64,000 bases of DNA. It comes from Pseudoalteromonas sp. FUC4. Its GTDB lineage: Bacteria; Pseudomonadota; Gammaproteobacteria; Enterobacterales; Alteromonadaceae. This document shows, piece after piece, positions 37,223-46,095 of this stretch. A program made the translations under genes and the position numbers. Below the pieces are notes generated by a model. The model was not told the DNA's origin and did not search any database. It saw only the letters and a list, made by a program, of their open reading frames with translations. Every line of letters starts with the position of its first letter. The first letter of the stretch is position 1. Where the stretch lies: positions 62,001 through 126,000 of the forward strand of contig NZ_SEUI01000003.1 in the NCBI RefSeq assembly GCF_008370255.1, given 5' to 3'.

Positions 37223-38899
37223 ATGCAAAAGATTAAACTCTGGCTTTTAAAGCACTTCAAAGGCATCTCTTTTGTTTTATTTTTGATGATGCTTATTAGT
37301 TTTAATTTCATTTTGAATGATGCATTACATCAAAAAGTACATGTTTCTGGGCAGCAGTTTGTTAAACAGGTTTTTGAATTAAATTTATCTCCTTCTATAA
37401 ATAATGATGTGCTGATCGCATTAGCTAAAAGTGAAGGTTTTATGTTGGAAGTGCAAAGATATACAGAGGACTTTAGACCGTTAATAAGTTTAGAACGTGA
37501 AGTTTTTACTTATAAAACACTAAGTTTGAACCTCTATCATTATCCAGCCTGGGTAACACAAAGTTACTTATTTTTACTATTAAACTTGATCATATTAGGT
37601 GCTGTTAACTGGTCATATCGCTGGTGGAGGTTACTAACAGTAAACCATAAAGTAGCACTTAAAAATCAAGTTATACAACCCACTAAAACAACTCAAAAAA
37701 AACAGAAAAAAACTCAGCTAATTAAACAAGTGAAAAGCTGCGAGCTAAGCTCTTTATATGGGGCTAATGCAGTATCACATAGTTTATTTTTACTTATTGA
37801 GTGTGATTGTAACGTTGATAAAAAAGCCAGTTTTAAAGTATTAATTACTAAAAAATTGACCGAACTTAAAGGTGCGTCAGTAAAAGAACTAAATTCTAGT
37901 TACTTAGCTGTCACCTTACCAAATATCCCTATTAATGAATTAGATAGCTATATAGAAAAACTCCATAAAAATTTGTTTTTAATATGTCAAAATCATCAAA
38001 AAAATATTACCCATAAAGATATTAAAATAGGTGCGTGTGATTATCAAATAGGCGCTGACCAAGTTACAGTTTATCAGTTAGCAAAATCAGCACTCGTGTT
38101 ATCGCAAAGCAATTTATTACAGCACTGTCATCGCTTAGCGTTAAATCATTGCCAAGAAAAACTACTCCCTAGTAAGCAAGCTATCGAAAAAATTAAAAAA
38201 AATAAGTTTATATTATTCTTTCAACCTTTATTCGAACTCTCTAGTGGAGATATTTTACAGCATGAGGCTCTTATTAGGGTTAGGCATAGCCAACTTGGTT
38301 TACTGGCTGCTCGTTATTTTATTAAGCAAGTTTATAGTAATCAAGACGCTTTAATATTAGATAAAGCTGTAATAACACAAGTTAAAAAGCTTATACTGAG
38401 TGAGCCTTCAGCTTTGACCGTTAGTATAAATCTACATCCTAAAAATTGGTTTAATAATGCATTTTGGGAATGGGTAACTAATCAAATGGCAGAGCTTAAA
38501 TTAAATGCTAAATTACAATTTGAAATAAGTGAAATAGAATTTTTTACTCATAGAAAGTTGCTAACTAATGCGCTTAATGTAATCAAAAAAGTCCATTCAC
38601 ACATTATAATTGATAATATTAAAAGTAGTGAAAAAGTAGCCATGTTAGTTGGTTACAGCCAAGTGTGTGGGCTTAAATTATCATACGAACTTGTTCATTT
38701 ATTAAATGAAAACACTCAAAATCAAAAGAAAATAAAAAAAATAGTAGAAGCGGCGAATCTTTTAAATCTACCCGTGTATGCGGTTGGTGTAGAGACTCAA
38801 AAAGAGCTATTTACCCTTGATAAATTGGGAGTGGCAGGGGCTCAAGGCTTTTACTTTTCAGAACCCCTTCAAGAGTTTACGCAAGCGGTATTTAATTAA
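37223..38899 (+). CDS. mshH: CsrD/MshH-like protein with degenerate GGDEF and EAL domains
   Basis: 558 residues. Two membrane helices (about 13-32 and 111-130) flank a short periplasmic loop; a cytoplasmic region follows with an unrecognisable GGDEF domain and a C-terminal EAL domain. The EAL block reads QHEALIRVR near residue 350, but later catalytic positions are altered: IIIDNIKSS replaces the usual DDFG, and GLKLSYEL replaces the KID block. It should therefore lack phosphodiesterase activity. In E. coli CsrD marks CsrB/C RNAs for RNase E decay. Its place at the head of the MSHA locus matches mshH of Vibrio. Confidence 0.85.
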   Translation: MQKIKLWLLKHFKGISFVLFLMMLISFNFILNDALHQKVHVSGQQFVKQVFELNLSPSINNDVLIALAKSEGFMLEVQRYTEDFRPLISLEREVFTYKTLSLNLYHYPAWVTQSYLFLLLNLIILGAVNWSYRWWRLLTVNHKVALKNQVIQPTKTTQKKQKKTQLIKQVKSCELSSLYGANAVSHSLFLLIECDCNVDKKASFKVLITKKLTELKGASVKELNSSYLAVTLPNIPINELDSYIEKLHKNLFLICQNHQKNITHKDIKIGACDYQIGADQVTVYQLAKSALVLSQSNLLQHCHRLALNHCQEKLLPSKQAIEKIKKNKFILFFQPLFELSSGDILQHEALIRVRHSQLGLLAARYFIKQVYSNQDALILDKAVITQVKKLILSEPSALTVSINLHPKNWFNNAFWEWVTNQMAELKLNAKLQFEISEIEFFTHRKLLTNALNVIKKVHSHIIIDNIKSSEKVAMLVGYSQVCGLKLSYELVHLLNENTQNQKKIKKIVEAANLLNLPVYAVGVETQKELFTLDKLGVAGAQGFYFSEPLQEFTQAVFN

Positions 38900-39804
38900 A
38901 TTAACCCTCTGTATTTAAGACCATTTAGCCCCTGAAGCCCGCCAGTATGAATAGCTATAATTTGACTCCCGGATAGGAAATAATCTTGTTCAATAAGCTG
39001 CCATAATGCATACATCATTTTTCCACTATAAATAGGCTCAAGCGGTAAATTATAAGTGCGGCCCATATCTTGGCAAAACTGCCATAACTCAGGTGAAAAC
39101 TTACCATAGCCACCACCATGAAACTCTGTAAGTAACTGCCAGTTGTTTTGGCTTTTGGCTTTGCTACTTAGTTTTTTAATTTCTTCATTTAAATAATCAG
39201 CTTGTTTTAATACAGCAATGCCTATTATTTGAGTTGTTGATGAGCTACCTTCGATCAATCCAGCAAGCGTGCCACCACTGCCTGTGGGGCAAACTAAGTA
39301 GTTATGCTCAGGTAGGCTTTGTACTAACTCTTTACACCCTAATAAGGCGTGCTCATTTGTACCACCTTCAGGAATTATATAAGCATTGGGGAAGCGCTCT
39401 TGTAAAGCATTAAGGTAATCGGTGTCGTGGCGTTTTCGATATTCTATACGGTTAACAACATGTAGGTGCATACCACAATGTTTTGCAAACTGAATTGTCG
39501 GATTGTTGTTATCAAGTTTTGGCCCGCGAATAATTGCATGTGTTTTAATGCCAAATTCTTTTCCTGCTGCTGCGCAGGCGTGAATATGGTTTGAGAACGC
39601 GCCACCAAAAGTAAGTAGTTCTGTTTTATTTATCTTTTGCATATGCGCTAAATTATATTTTAATTTACGCCATTTGTTACCACTTATTAGCGGATGTAGT
39701 AGATCGTCACGTTTTACACCTAAATAAATATTTCTCTTTTTTAGAAACGTTGTATCTATTTGTTGAATATGGTTATTTTCGTTTATTTTGAATGATTTAT
39801 GCAT
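38896..39804 (-). CDS. PLP-dependent ACC deaminase / D-cysteine desulfhydrase family protein
   Basis: 302 residues of the tryptophan synthase beta fold. LHPLISGNKWRKLKYNL near residue 37 holds the PLP lysine, FGGAFSNHIHACAAAG near residue 67 binds the substrate, and CPTGSGGTLAGL near residue 172 binds the phosphate of PLP. Relatives include D-cysteine desulfhydrase and 1-aminocyclopropane-1-carboxylate deaminase; the sequence does not decide which. It is the only reverse-strand gene within the MSHA locus, and its stop overlaps that of mshH by a few bases. It has no evident role in pili, so it is probably an unrelated insertion. Confidence 0.82.
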   Translation of the reverse strand: MHKSFKINENNHIQQIDTTFLKKRNIYLGVKRDDLLHPLISGNKWRKLKYNLAHMQKINKTELLTFGGAFSNHIHACAAAGKEFGIKTHAIIRGPKLDNNNPTIQFAKHCGMHLHVVNRIEYRKRHDTDYLNALQERFPNAYIIPEGGTNEHALLGCKELVQSLPEHNYLVCPTGSGGTLAGLIEGSSSTTQIIGIAVLKQADYLNEEIKKLSSKAKSQNNWQLLTEFHGGGYGKFSPELWQFCQDMGRTYNLPLEPIYSGKMMYALWQLIEQDYFLSGSQIIAIHTGGLQGLNGLKYRGLI

Positions 39805-39881
39805 ATTTATTAGTTTTCAACTTGGCAAAATAATTAAAATGTACGACACTTGGTTAATACATAATTAACAATAGTAGCTAT

Positions 39882-40805
39882 ATGAAAGAAAAGCTGTTTT
39901 CTTGGTTAAATCGTAGTTTAGATCCTAATACAGCTATTGGTGTTGCAACGTATGCAGATACTGTAAACGCAGTATGTTTAAAAAAACAACGCGACCAATG
40001 GATGGTGCATAGTTCACATAGTGTAAATGTATCTGAGCAAACCGATTATACCGCTGCTATTGTTGCTTGCACAAATCAAGTTTCTACTGACGTGTGTGCA
40101 GTAAATTTAGTTGTGCCACACTATTTTTATCAAATAGTGCAAATGGATAAACCAAACCTTAGTGATGAAGAAATCATCCAGTCACTCCCTTGGACTACAA
40201 AAGATTTAGTTGATATAGCACCTGAAAACATAGTTGCTGACTTTATTGATTACCCAATAACGTTACCAATGCAAAGCAGCAAAATGAATGTATTTATTAC
40301 TAATAAGCTTCAGCTACTTCCGTTTATAGATAGTTTTGAGCAAACCAAGCCAGTTTTGCGTGCAATGACCTCCGAAGAGATGATTTTAGTTACCTTGTTT
40401 GGCGCATATAAAGAAGCTCATATGTTGATTGTGCAACATGTTAATCTTGAGCCTCGAATCTTAATTATTCGTAATGGACAATTAGTATTAGCTAGACGAT
40501 TAAACGGTTTTTTAGGTATTTCTGATATAGATCAAAATCAAGAATTAGTAGAAGCGTTAGGATTAGAAATTCAACGTTCAATGGACTTTTTTGAAAGCCA
40601 GCTCAAGCAACCGCCAATTCGAAGTATTCAGCTACAGTGCGATGATTTATCGTCATTAACTCTTAGGGCCGGTCTTGCAGAGTTTTTACAAGTAAAGGTT
40701 GTAGATTTTGCGCCCAATTTAGAATTAGCAAAGCAATTAGAACCTAACTTCTATTACGCACTTGGTGCAGCCTATCAATTAACCGATCCGGAGTCTGTGC
40801 TATGA
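39882..40805 (+). CDS. mshI: MshI, PilM-like MSHA biogenesis protein
   Basis: 307 residues with weak similarity to the actin-like PilM/GspL fold (IGVATYADTVNAVCL at the start; ILIIRNGQLVLARRLNGFLG near residue 195). No signal peptide or membrane helix is apparent, as in PilM. By analogy it forms the cytoplasmic base of the MSHA alignment complex. It starts the main MSHA operon and overlaps the next gene by 4 bases (ATGA). Confidence 0.85.
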   Translation: MKEKLFSWLNRSLDPNTAIGVATYADTVNAVCLKKQRDQWMVHSSHSVNVSEQTDYTAAIVACTNQVSTDVCAVNLVVPHYFYQIVQMDKPNLSDEEIIQSLPWTTKDLVDIAPENIVADFIDYPITLPMQSSKMNVFITNKLQLLPFIDSFEQTKPVLRAMTSEEMILVTLFGAYKEAHMLIVQHVNLEPRILIIRNGQLVLARRLNGFLGISDIDQNQELVEALGLEIQRSMDFFESQLKQPPIRSIQLQCDDLSSLTLRAGLAEFLQVKVVDFAPNLELAKQLEPNFYYALGAAYQLTDPESVL

Positions 40806-41401
40806 AAACCCGGATTAATTTTTATCAAAAAACCTTACGAGTACGGCGAGATCCAGTCCCTTTGTCGGGAATGATTACACTGTGGTTAGGTGCGCTATTA
40901 ATTATTGCAATCACGTGGGCTTTTTATAGTTATAAAGCCTATTCAAGTGAGCTTGATTTAGAACAAAATAGGCAATACCTCAAGCAAGGGAAAGCTCAGT
41001 TAGAAGCTGTAAAACAACAGCTAGCAGAGAAACAAAATAAAACACTATTCATTAATGAGCTAAAAGCACTCCAGCAAGAGGTTTTACACAAACAGCAAAT
41101 ATTTAGCTATTTAGAGCAAAGCTCAGATCAATCTGCCACCGATTACTCTCAAGTAATGCAAGATTTAGCAAAGTATCACGAACCTAGTATTTGGCTTACA
41201 CATATCAAATTTGTAGGGCAAAGTGTAACTCTTCAAGGACAAACGTCTCAGTCAAAATCTTTGCCTATATGGTTTGATAATTTAAAACTGTCATCATTTT
41301 TTATCAATAAAGAATTTTCAGTTTTAGAGCTATCGACACAAGACGGTGTAAGTAAATTTAATGTGGCGACAGACCTTAGTGATAAGAGCGTTAAGCAATG
41401 A
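40802..41401 (+). CDS. MshI2, PilN-like MSHA biogenesis protein
   Basis: 199 residues. The N-terminal RINFYQKTLR segment resembles the NLLPWR-type tail by which PilN binds PilM. A membrane helix follows at about residues 23-42 (ITLWLGALLIIAITWAFYSY), then a coiled coil (KQGKAQLEAVKQQLAEKQNK) and a small periplasmic domain. It overlaps mshI and mshJ by 4 bases each. It is named here by position and PilN-like layout. Confidence 0.8.
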   Translation: MKTRINFYQKTLRVRRDPVPLSGMITLWLGALLIIAITWAFYSYKAYSSELDLEQNRQYLKQGKAQLEAVKQQLAEKQNKTLFINELKALQQEVLHKQQIFSYLEQSSDQSATDYSQVMQDLAKYHEPSIWLTHIKFVGQSVTLQGQTSQSKSLPIWFDNLKLSSFFINKEFSVLELSTQDGVSKFNVATDLSDKSVKQ

Positions 41402-42072
41402 GCAAAAAAGACAAAGGTTGGCCTATTTGGGCAAAGTATCGAGCACAATTTGCATCGCTTCAAAAGCGTGAGAAGTACTCTACTGTATTTGTTGGTTTAT
41501 TCATGGTGATTTACCTAGGCCTGTGGTTTGTTATTTTTCCACAGCAAGACGAAGTTGCTCATATTCGTTCTGAACAAAATATTGCGCTACAGGAGTTGCA
41601 GCAAATAAATGCTCAACTCTCTATGTTAAATCAAGCACTTAATCACGATTACACTAAAGTATTACGCGGTCAAATAGCACAGACAAGAAATAAGCTAGAG
41701 GAAATAAATAATCAGCTTAATAGTTTTAGCCAAGGCTTTGTTGCTGCTAAAAATGTACCTACTGTTTTAAAAGATTTACTCGTAGATAGTAACGATGTGA
41801 GAGTTAGTAACTTTAATGTAAAGCCTGCACAGGCTATAGATGTTGAAAAATTGGGTGAGCATGATACGCAAACACTATTTTTTGAGCATCAGATGGTGGT
41901 TACTTTAGAAGGTAGTTATTTTAGCTTACAAAAATATTTAGCAGCATTAAAAAATAACCAAGAAAAATTGTTAATACAAGAGTTCAGTTATCAGGTAATA
42001 ACGTACCCACAAGCTGAGCTAACTTTACAAATTGCTACAGTGAGCGCTAATGAAAAATTCATCGCGTTATAA
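41398..42072 (+). CDS. mshJ: MshJ, PilO-like MSHA biogenesis protein
   Basis: 224 residues. One membrane helix at about 31-49 (VFVGLFMVIYLGLWFVIF) is followed by coiled coil (IALQELQQINAQLSMLNQ) and a C-terminal domain with LEGSYFSLQKYLAALKNN, like the PilO/GspM periplasmic fold. It likely pairs with the PilN-like protein encoded just upstream. The end overlaps mshK by 23 bases. Confidence 0.85.
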   Translation: MSKKDKGWPIWAKYRAQFASLQKREKYSTVFVGLFMVIYLGLWFVIFPQQDEVAHIRSEQNIALQELQQINAQLSMLNQALNHDYTKVLRGQIAQTRNKLEEINNQLNSFSQGFVAAKNVPTVLKDLLVDSNDVRVSNFNVKPAQAIDVEKLGEHDTQTLFFEHQMVVTLEGSYFSLQKYLAALKNNQEKLLIQEFSYQVITYPQAELTLQIATVSANEKFIAL

Positions 42073-42376
42073 TTTATGTTTTTTATTACTTTTGTTTACT
42101 TTCGCACCTAGTGCATTAGCGCAATTACGTGATCCTACTCAACCAAATATGTATGTAAATAACAACAAGAATATACCTCAAAACACAGAACTTAAATTGC
42201 AATCTATTATTAAAAACAGTACAGCGTTTAAGGCTATTATTTCTGGCCATATTTATCGAGTTGGTGATGCTGTAGACGATTTTCGGGTGCTAAGCATTGA
42301 CTCAAAGCAGGTTGTGTTAGCAAATGACGATAAACAAATAAAATTAGAATTATATGACTATGAAATTAAAAAATAA
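42050..42376 (+). CDS. mshK: MshK, PilP-like MSHA biogenesis protein
   Basis: 108 residues. A signal peptide ends at about ALA-QLRDPTQPN (residue 25); the mature part is a small beta domain (LKLQSIIKNSTAFKAIISG ... YRVGDAVDDFRVLSID) like the PilP/GspC homology region that binds the secretin. Unlike PilP it has no lipobox. It overlaps both mshJ (23 bases) and mshL (17-23 bases). Confidence 0.85.
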   Translation: MKNSSRYNLCFLLLLFTFAPSALAQLRDPTQPNMYVNNNKNIPQNTELKLQSIIKNSTAFKAIISGHIYRVGDAVDDFRVLSIDSKQVVLANDDKQIKLELYDYEIKK

Positions 42377-44018
42377 TTTATCTTACCCGTGGCTCGTTAT
42401 TTTATTATTGCCTACATTTTTAACTGCGTGCCATAGCTTTAAACCAGGTAAAGAGGTTAAAACGCATATAGAGCAAGAGTTAGCAGCAAAACCAGCAGAG
42501 GCTAAAGTAATTGCGCCTCTACAAATGCCAAGTGAACTTACACAAAGCTTGTTGTCATCTATAAACAATGACCAAACAATAAGTGATGATTTATCAATCA
42601 AGCGTTTTGATGTAGCTGCAAATGACATTGAAATAGGTGCTTTTTTTGCAGGTTTAACAGACGATACGCCTTTCAGTGTGGCTGTACACCCAGAGGTAAA
42701 TGGCACCATTAGTTTAAACCTTAAAAGCGTGACATTTAACGAAGTTATTGCTGTTATTAAGCGAATGTATCCACTAGATATTGTTAATGAAGGACGAATT
42801 GTGCAGGTGCTACCAGCCAAAATGCGCACAGAAACAATACCTGTAAATTATTTAATGATGCAACGACATGGCCAGTCCACCGTAAGTGTTGTTGCTGGTG
42901 GTGTTAGTCAGTTTGCGCAAAGCGGCAGTGGCTCAAATGGTTCTAGTTCAGGTAATAGCAATCAGCAAAATAGTGAATTCGGAGGTGACAGCCAAAACTT
43001 AGATTTAAATGGTTCTCGAATTCAAACTATCAATAAAAACGACTTTTGGAAAGAATTAGAAGTTGCTCTTAAGTCTTTTATTGGCGCAAATGATGGCCGC
43101 TACGTTATTGCTAGCCCACAAGCAAGTTTGGTTACAGTGAATGCACTGCCAAGTGAAATTAGTCAGTTAAAAGAATTCTTACGCCAAAGCCAAGAAAACC
43201 TCCAACGCCAAGTTATTTTAGAAGCCAAAATAATAGAAGTAACTTTAAAAGACGAGTACCAACAAGGTGTTAATTGGGAGCGTATTTCAAGTGGTTTAGA
43301 AGGCGGTATTTCGTTTGCTACAACAGCGGGTTCTACTATAAGTAATAGTATTTCTGCAGCCATTGGTGGAGCATCATCGTTAACGATTCAAAAAGGTGAT
43401 TTTAACGGAGTAATTAACTTGCTCGAAACGCAAGGTGATGTGCAAATGTTATCTAACCCACGGGTTACCGCTACAAATAATCAAAAAGCAGTTATAAAAG
43501 TAGGGCAAGACGAATACTTTGTTACCAACGTATCGAGTACTACTGTTACGGGCACATCGACTACAACATCTCCAGAAATTGACTTAACGCCGTTTTTTTC
43601 AGGGATTGCATTAGATGTAACGCCGCAGATTGATAAGTACGGCTCAGTAATTTTACATGTTCACCCTTCGGTTACAGAGACTGAGGAGCAATTAAAAGTA
43701 ATTACCTTAGACGATCAGCGCTTCGAATTACCGCTAGCGCAAAGCAACATTCGAGAGTCAGATACCGTTATTCGCGCTCAAAGTGGCGAAATAGTGGTTA
43801 TTGGTGGTTTGATGCAAACGTCAACTCAGGATGAAGAATCCAAAACCCCCGTACTGGGTGATATCCCCATGTTTGGCAACTTATTTAAAAGTATTCGTAA
43901 ACGCCAAGAGAAAAAAGAGTTGATTATCTTAATCAAACCAACCGTTGTTATGCCCGACACATGGAAAAAACAACAAGGTGAAAGTCGTCAGCTTTTAAAA
44001 ACATGGTATGAAAATTAA
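42360..44018 (+). CDS. mshL: MshL, MSHA outer-membrane secretin
   Basis: About 552 residues. A lipoprotein signal (LLLPTFLTAC, lipobox Cys near residue 24) precedes N-terminal secretin domains (VAANDIEIGAFFAGLTDDTPF, FNEVIAVIKRMYPLDIV), a Ser/Gly/Asn-rich spacer near residues 180-210, and the secretin barrel (VQMLSNPRVTATNNQKAVIK, VLGDIPMFGNLFKS). It forms the outer-membrane channel for the MSHA pilus. It lacks the AMIN domains of PilQ. The start may be 42354 or 42360; neither has a strong binding site. Confidence 0.93.
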   Translation: MKLKNNLSYPWLVILLLPTFLTACHSFKPGKEVKTHIEQELAAKPAEAKVIAPLQMPSELTQSLLSSINNDQTISDDLSIKRFDVAANDIEIGAFFAGLTDDTPFSVAVHPEVNGTISLNLKSVTFNEVIAVIKRMYPLDIVNEGRIVQVLPAKMRTETIPVNYLMMQRHGQSTVSVVAGGVSQFAQSGSGSNGSSSGNSNQQNSEFGGDSQNLDLNGSRIQTINKNDFWKELEVALKSFIGANDGRYVIASPQASLVTVNALPSEISQLKEFLRQSQENLQRQVILEAKIIEVTLKDEYQQGVNWERISSGLEGGISFATTAGSTISNSISAAIGGASSLTIQKGDFNGVINLLETQGDVQMLSNPRVTATNNQKAVIKVGQDEYFVTNVSSTTVTGTSTTTSPEIDLTPFFSGIALDVTPQIDKYGSVILHVHPSVTETEEQLKVITLDDQRFELPLAQSNIRESDTVIRAQSGEIVVIGGLMQTSTQDEESKTPVLGDIPMFGNLFKSIRKRQEKKELIILIKPTVVMPDTWKKQQGESRQLLKTWYEN

Positions 44019-44020
44019 CT

Positions 44021-44923
44021 ATGTATTTAAGCTTTTTTAATTTAAGTGAAATGCCTTTCACGTTAACCCCTAACACGCAATTTTTTTGTGCACTTGAGCC
44101 GCACCACGAAGCGATGCAAGTGCTAACAACTGCCATTGAAATGGGGGAGGGGTTTATTAAGGTTACTGGTGAAGTTGGAACTGGTAAAACATTGCTTTGT
44201 AGAAAGTTATTAAATCAACTTGAGCCAGATTACATTGTGGCTTATTTACCTAACTCTTATTTAAGCCCAGAAGAGCTTAGATGGGCGATTGCAGTTGAGC
44301 TGGGCATGGATGTAGATAAAGCATTGGATCAACAAGCACTAGGACAGCTTATAAATCATCATTTACTCGACTTACAAGAAGACAATGAGCGCGTAGTACT
44401 TTTGATAGATGAAGCGCAATGCTTGAGCTGGGAGACTCTAGAGGCGCTTAGGTTATTTACAAACTTAGAAACAGAAAGCGAAAAGCTGATTCAAGTAGTG
44501 CTATTTGGACAACCAGAACTTGATGAAAAACTGGCAAATAATAAAGTAAGGCAGTTACGCCAACGTATCAGTTTTTCGTATAAATTAAGGGCGATGACTG
44601 GTGCAGAGGTTGTTTATTATATTAATCATCGCTTACAAGTTGCAGGGTTTAATCGGCCTCCTTTATTTAATAATAGTATGGGGCTTAAGATTGCCAGAGC
44701 TAGCCGTGGAATTCCTAGATTAGTTAATGTTTTATGCCACAAAGCACTATTACAAGCGTACGGTGAAGGATTAAATACAATAACAAATCGCCATATTCAG
44801 CTTGCCATAAAAGATACCGAAGACTGCGCAAAATACCGGACAGGCCAATATTGGAGTTACAGCGCGTTAATGTTTAGTGTTTTAGCTATTGCTGCCATAT
44901 GGGTTTGGAGGCAGTGGTTATGA
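44021..44923 (+). CDS. mshM: MshM, ExeA-like AAA ATPase
   Basis: 300 residues. Walker A is VTGEVGTGKTLLCRKLL near residue 49 and Walker B is VVLLIDEAQCLSW near residue 126; YLSFFNLSEMPFTLTPNTQF at the start is typical of the ExeA/GspA family. A membrane helix closes the protein (ALMFSVLAIAAIWVW). ExeA-type ATPases help insert secretins through peptidoglycan, so it probably assists MshL. Its stop overlaps the mshN ATG. Confidence 0.92.
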   Translation: MYLSFFNLSEMPFTLTPNTQFFCALEPHHEAMQVLTTAIEMGEGFIKVTGEVGTGKTLLCRKLLNQLEPDYIVAYLPNSYLSPEELRWAIAVELGMDVDKALDQQALGQLINHHLLDLQEDNERVVLLIDEAQCLSWETLEALRLFTNLETESEKLIQVVLFGQPELDEKLANNKVRQLRQRISFSYKLRAMTGAEVVYYINHRLQVAGFNRPPLFNNSMGLKIARASRGIPRLVNVLCHKALLQAYGEGLNTITNRHIQLAIKDTEDCAKYRTGQYWSYSALMFSVLAIAAIWVWRQWL

Positions 44924-46095
44924 GCGTTATAAATAATATGCTTAAAAATATTGAGCAACGTGAAGCTAAGCAAGTAAGTATTAAAGAAGGTGTAAGCATA
45001 AAGCCAATATATGATGTAAGAAACATTGTATTTAAAGCCGTAATTTTACTTATTATGTTAAGTGTCATTTTTTTAGCATACCTGTATTTACCTACCGCCG
45101 ACAAAAAAGAGACCCAGCGTGAGCCTGTGTTACCAAAGCAAAAAATGGTCGCGGTTATAACCTCTAATTTACCTGACTCCCAAGATGAAAAAAGCCCTGC
45201 AGAACCTTTGGTTGAGCAAGAAGCTGTGAAGACGGTTATGCCAATTGAGCAGGTAATACCAAAAGTTAATTATTTAGCTGAACCTAAGTTGAGTGAAGCT
45301 ACATTATTGGTTTCTCAGCCAATAGTTGAGCCGGTTGTAATTGCCGAGGTTAAACAAAGTTCTGCATTAGCTAATAAAGAGTTAACCGCTAACGAAGTTA
45401 CTGTGAGTAAGCCAAAAATTACGGCAGAGACTAAAGCGAAGCCAGTGACTAAAGCTAAGCCAGTGACTAAAGCTAAGCCCCAAAATACTATGATTAAAAG
45501 TGTGGCAGAAGCTAAGTCGCCACAGGCTTTATTGCTTGAGCAGTTAGCTGCAGCTAAGCAAGCAATACAGTTTGGCTTATACAACGAAGCTATAAGTGAT
45601 TTAAACGTGATTTTAGCGCAATCGCCTTTACATGTTGAGGCTCGAAATTTACTGGCCGCAACTTACTTTAAACAACAAGATATAAATTCGGCAGAGCAGG
45701 TTTTACAAGCGGGTATTCGCCAAAGTCCTAACGTACTTGAATGGCGTGTAATGCTAAGCAAAATACTTATTATGCAACAACAGTATGAAGGGGTATTGCT
45801 GCTTTTAAGTGATGAATTTGAGCCTCAAGCGAATCTTGATTTTTGGGTGCTGCAAGGTACTGCCGCGCAAAGTGCAAGTAAGCACCATAAAGCACTTGAA
45901 AGTTTTAAACATCTTACAAAGCTTCAGCCTAGTCAAGCCAAGTGGTGGCTTGCACTTGCAACCTCAAAAGATGCACTGGGAGAATATTTGGATGCTAAAC
46001 AGCTTTACAAAGTAGCCCTAGATTTAGGTGGATTAAATACAGCTATGACTCAGCATGCATTACAGCGTTTAGTTGCGCTAAAGGAGGCCGTATGA
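44920..46095 (+). CDS. mshN: MshN, TPR-containing MSHA biogenesis protein
   Basis: 391 residues from MSVINNMLKNIEQREAKQ; the ATG at 44920 overlaps the mshM stop, which is preferred over an upstream start at 44899. One membrane helix lies at about residues 40-60. A Lys/Pro/Ala-rich linker contains three TKAKPV-type repeats near residues 172-189, and the C-terminal 190 residues are tetratricopeptide repeats (YNEAISDLNVILAQSPLHVE, DINSAEQVLQAGIRQSPNVL). It is probably a periplasmic scaffold for the pilus machine. Confidence 0.88.
   Translation: MSVINNMLKNIEQREAKQVSIKEGVSIKPIYDVRNIVFKAVILLIMLSVIFLAYLYLPTADKKETQREPVLPKQKMVAVITSNLPDSQDEKSPAEPLVEQEAVKTVMPIEQVIPKVNYLAEPKLSEATLLVSQPIVEPVVIAEVKQSSALANKELTANEVTVSKPKITAETKAKPVTKAKPVTKAKPQNTMIKSVAEAKSPQALLLEQLAAAKQAIQFGLYNEAISDLNVILAQSPLHVEARNLLAATYFKQQDINSAEQVLQAGIRQSPNVLEWRVMLSKILIMQQQYEGVLLLLSDEFEPQANLDFWVLQGTAAQSASKHHKALESFKHLTKLQPSQAKWWLALATSKDALGEYLDAKQLYKVALDLGGLNTAMTQHALQRLVALKEAV

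Noticed and set aside
45430-45490. Repeated KAKPVT codons in mshN as a mobile or regulatory repeat
   Set aside because: They are a simple in-frame low-complexity linker, common in envelope proteins.
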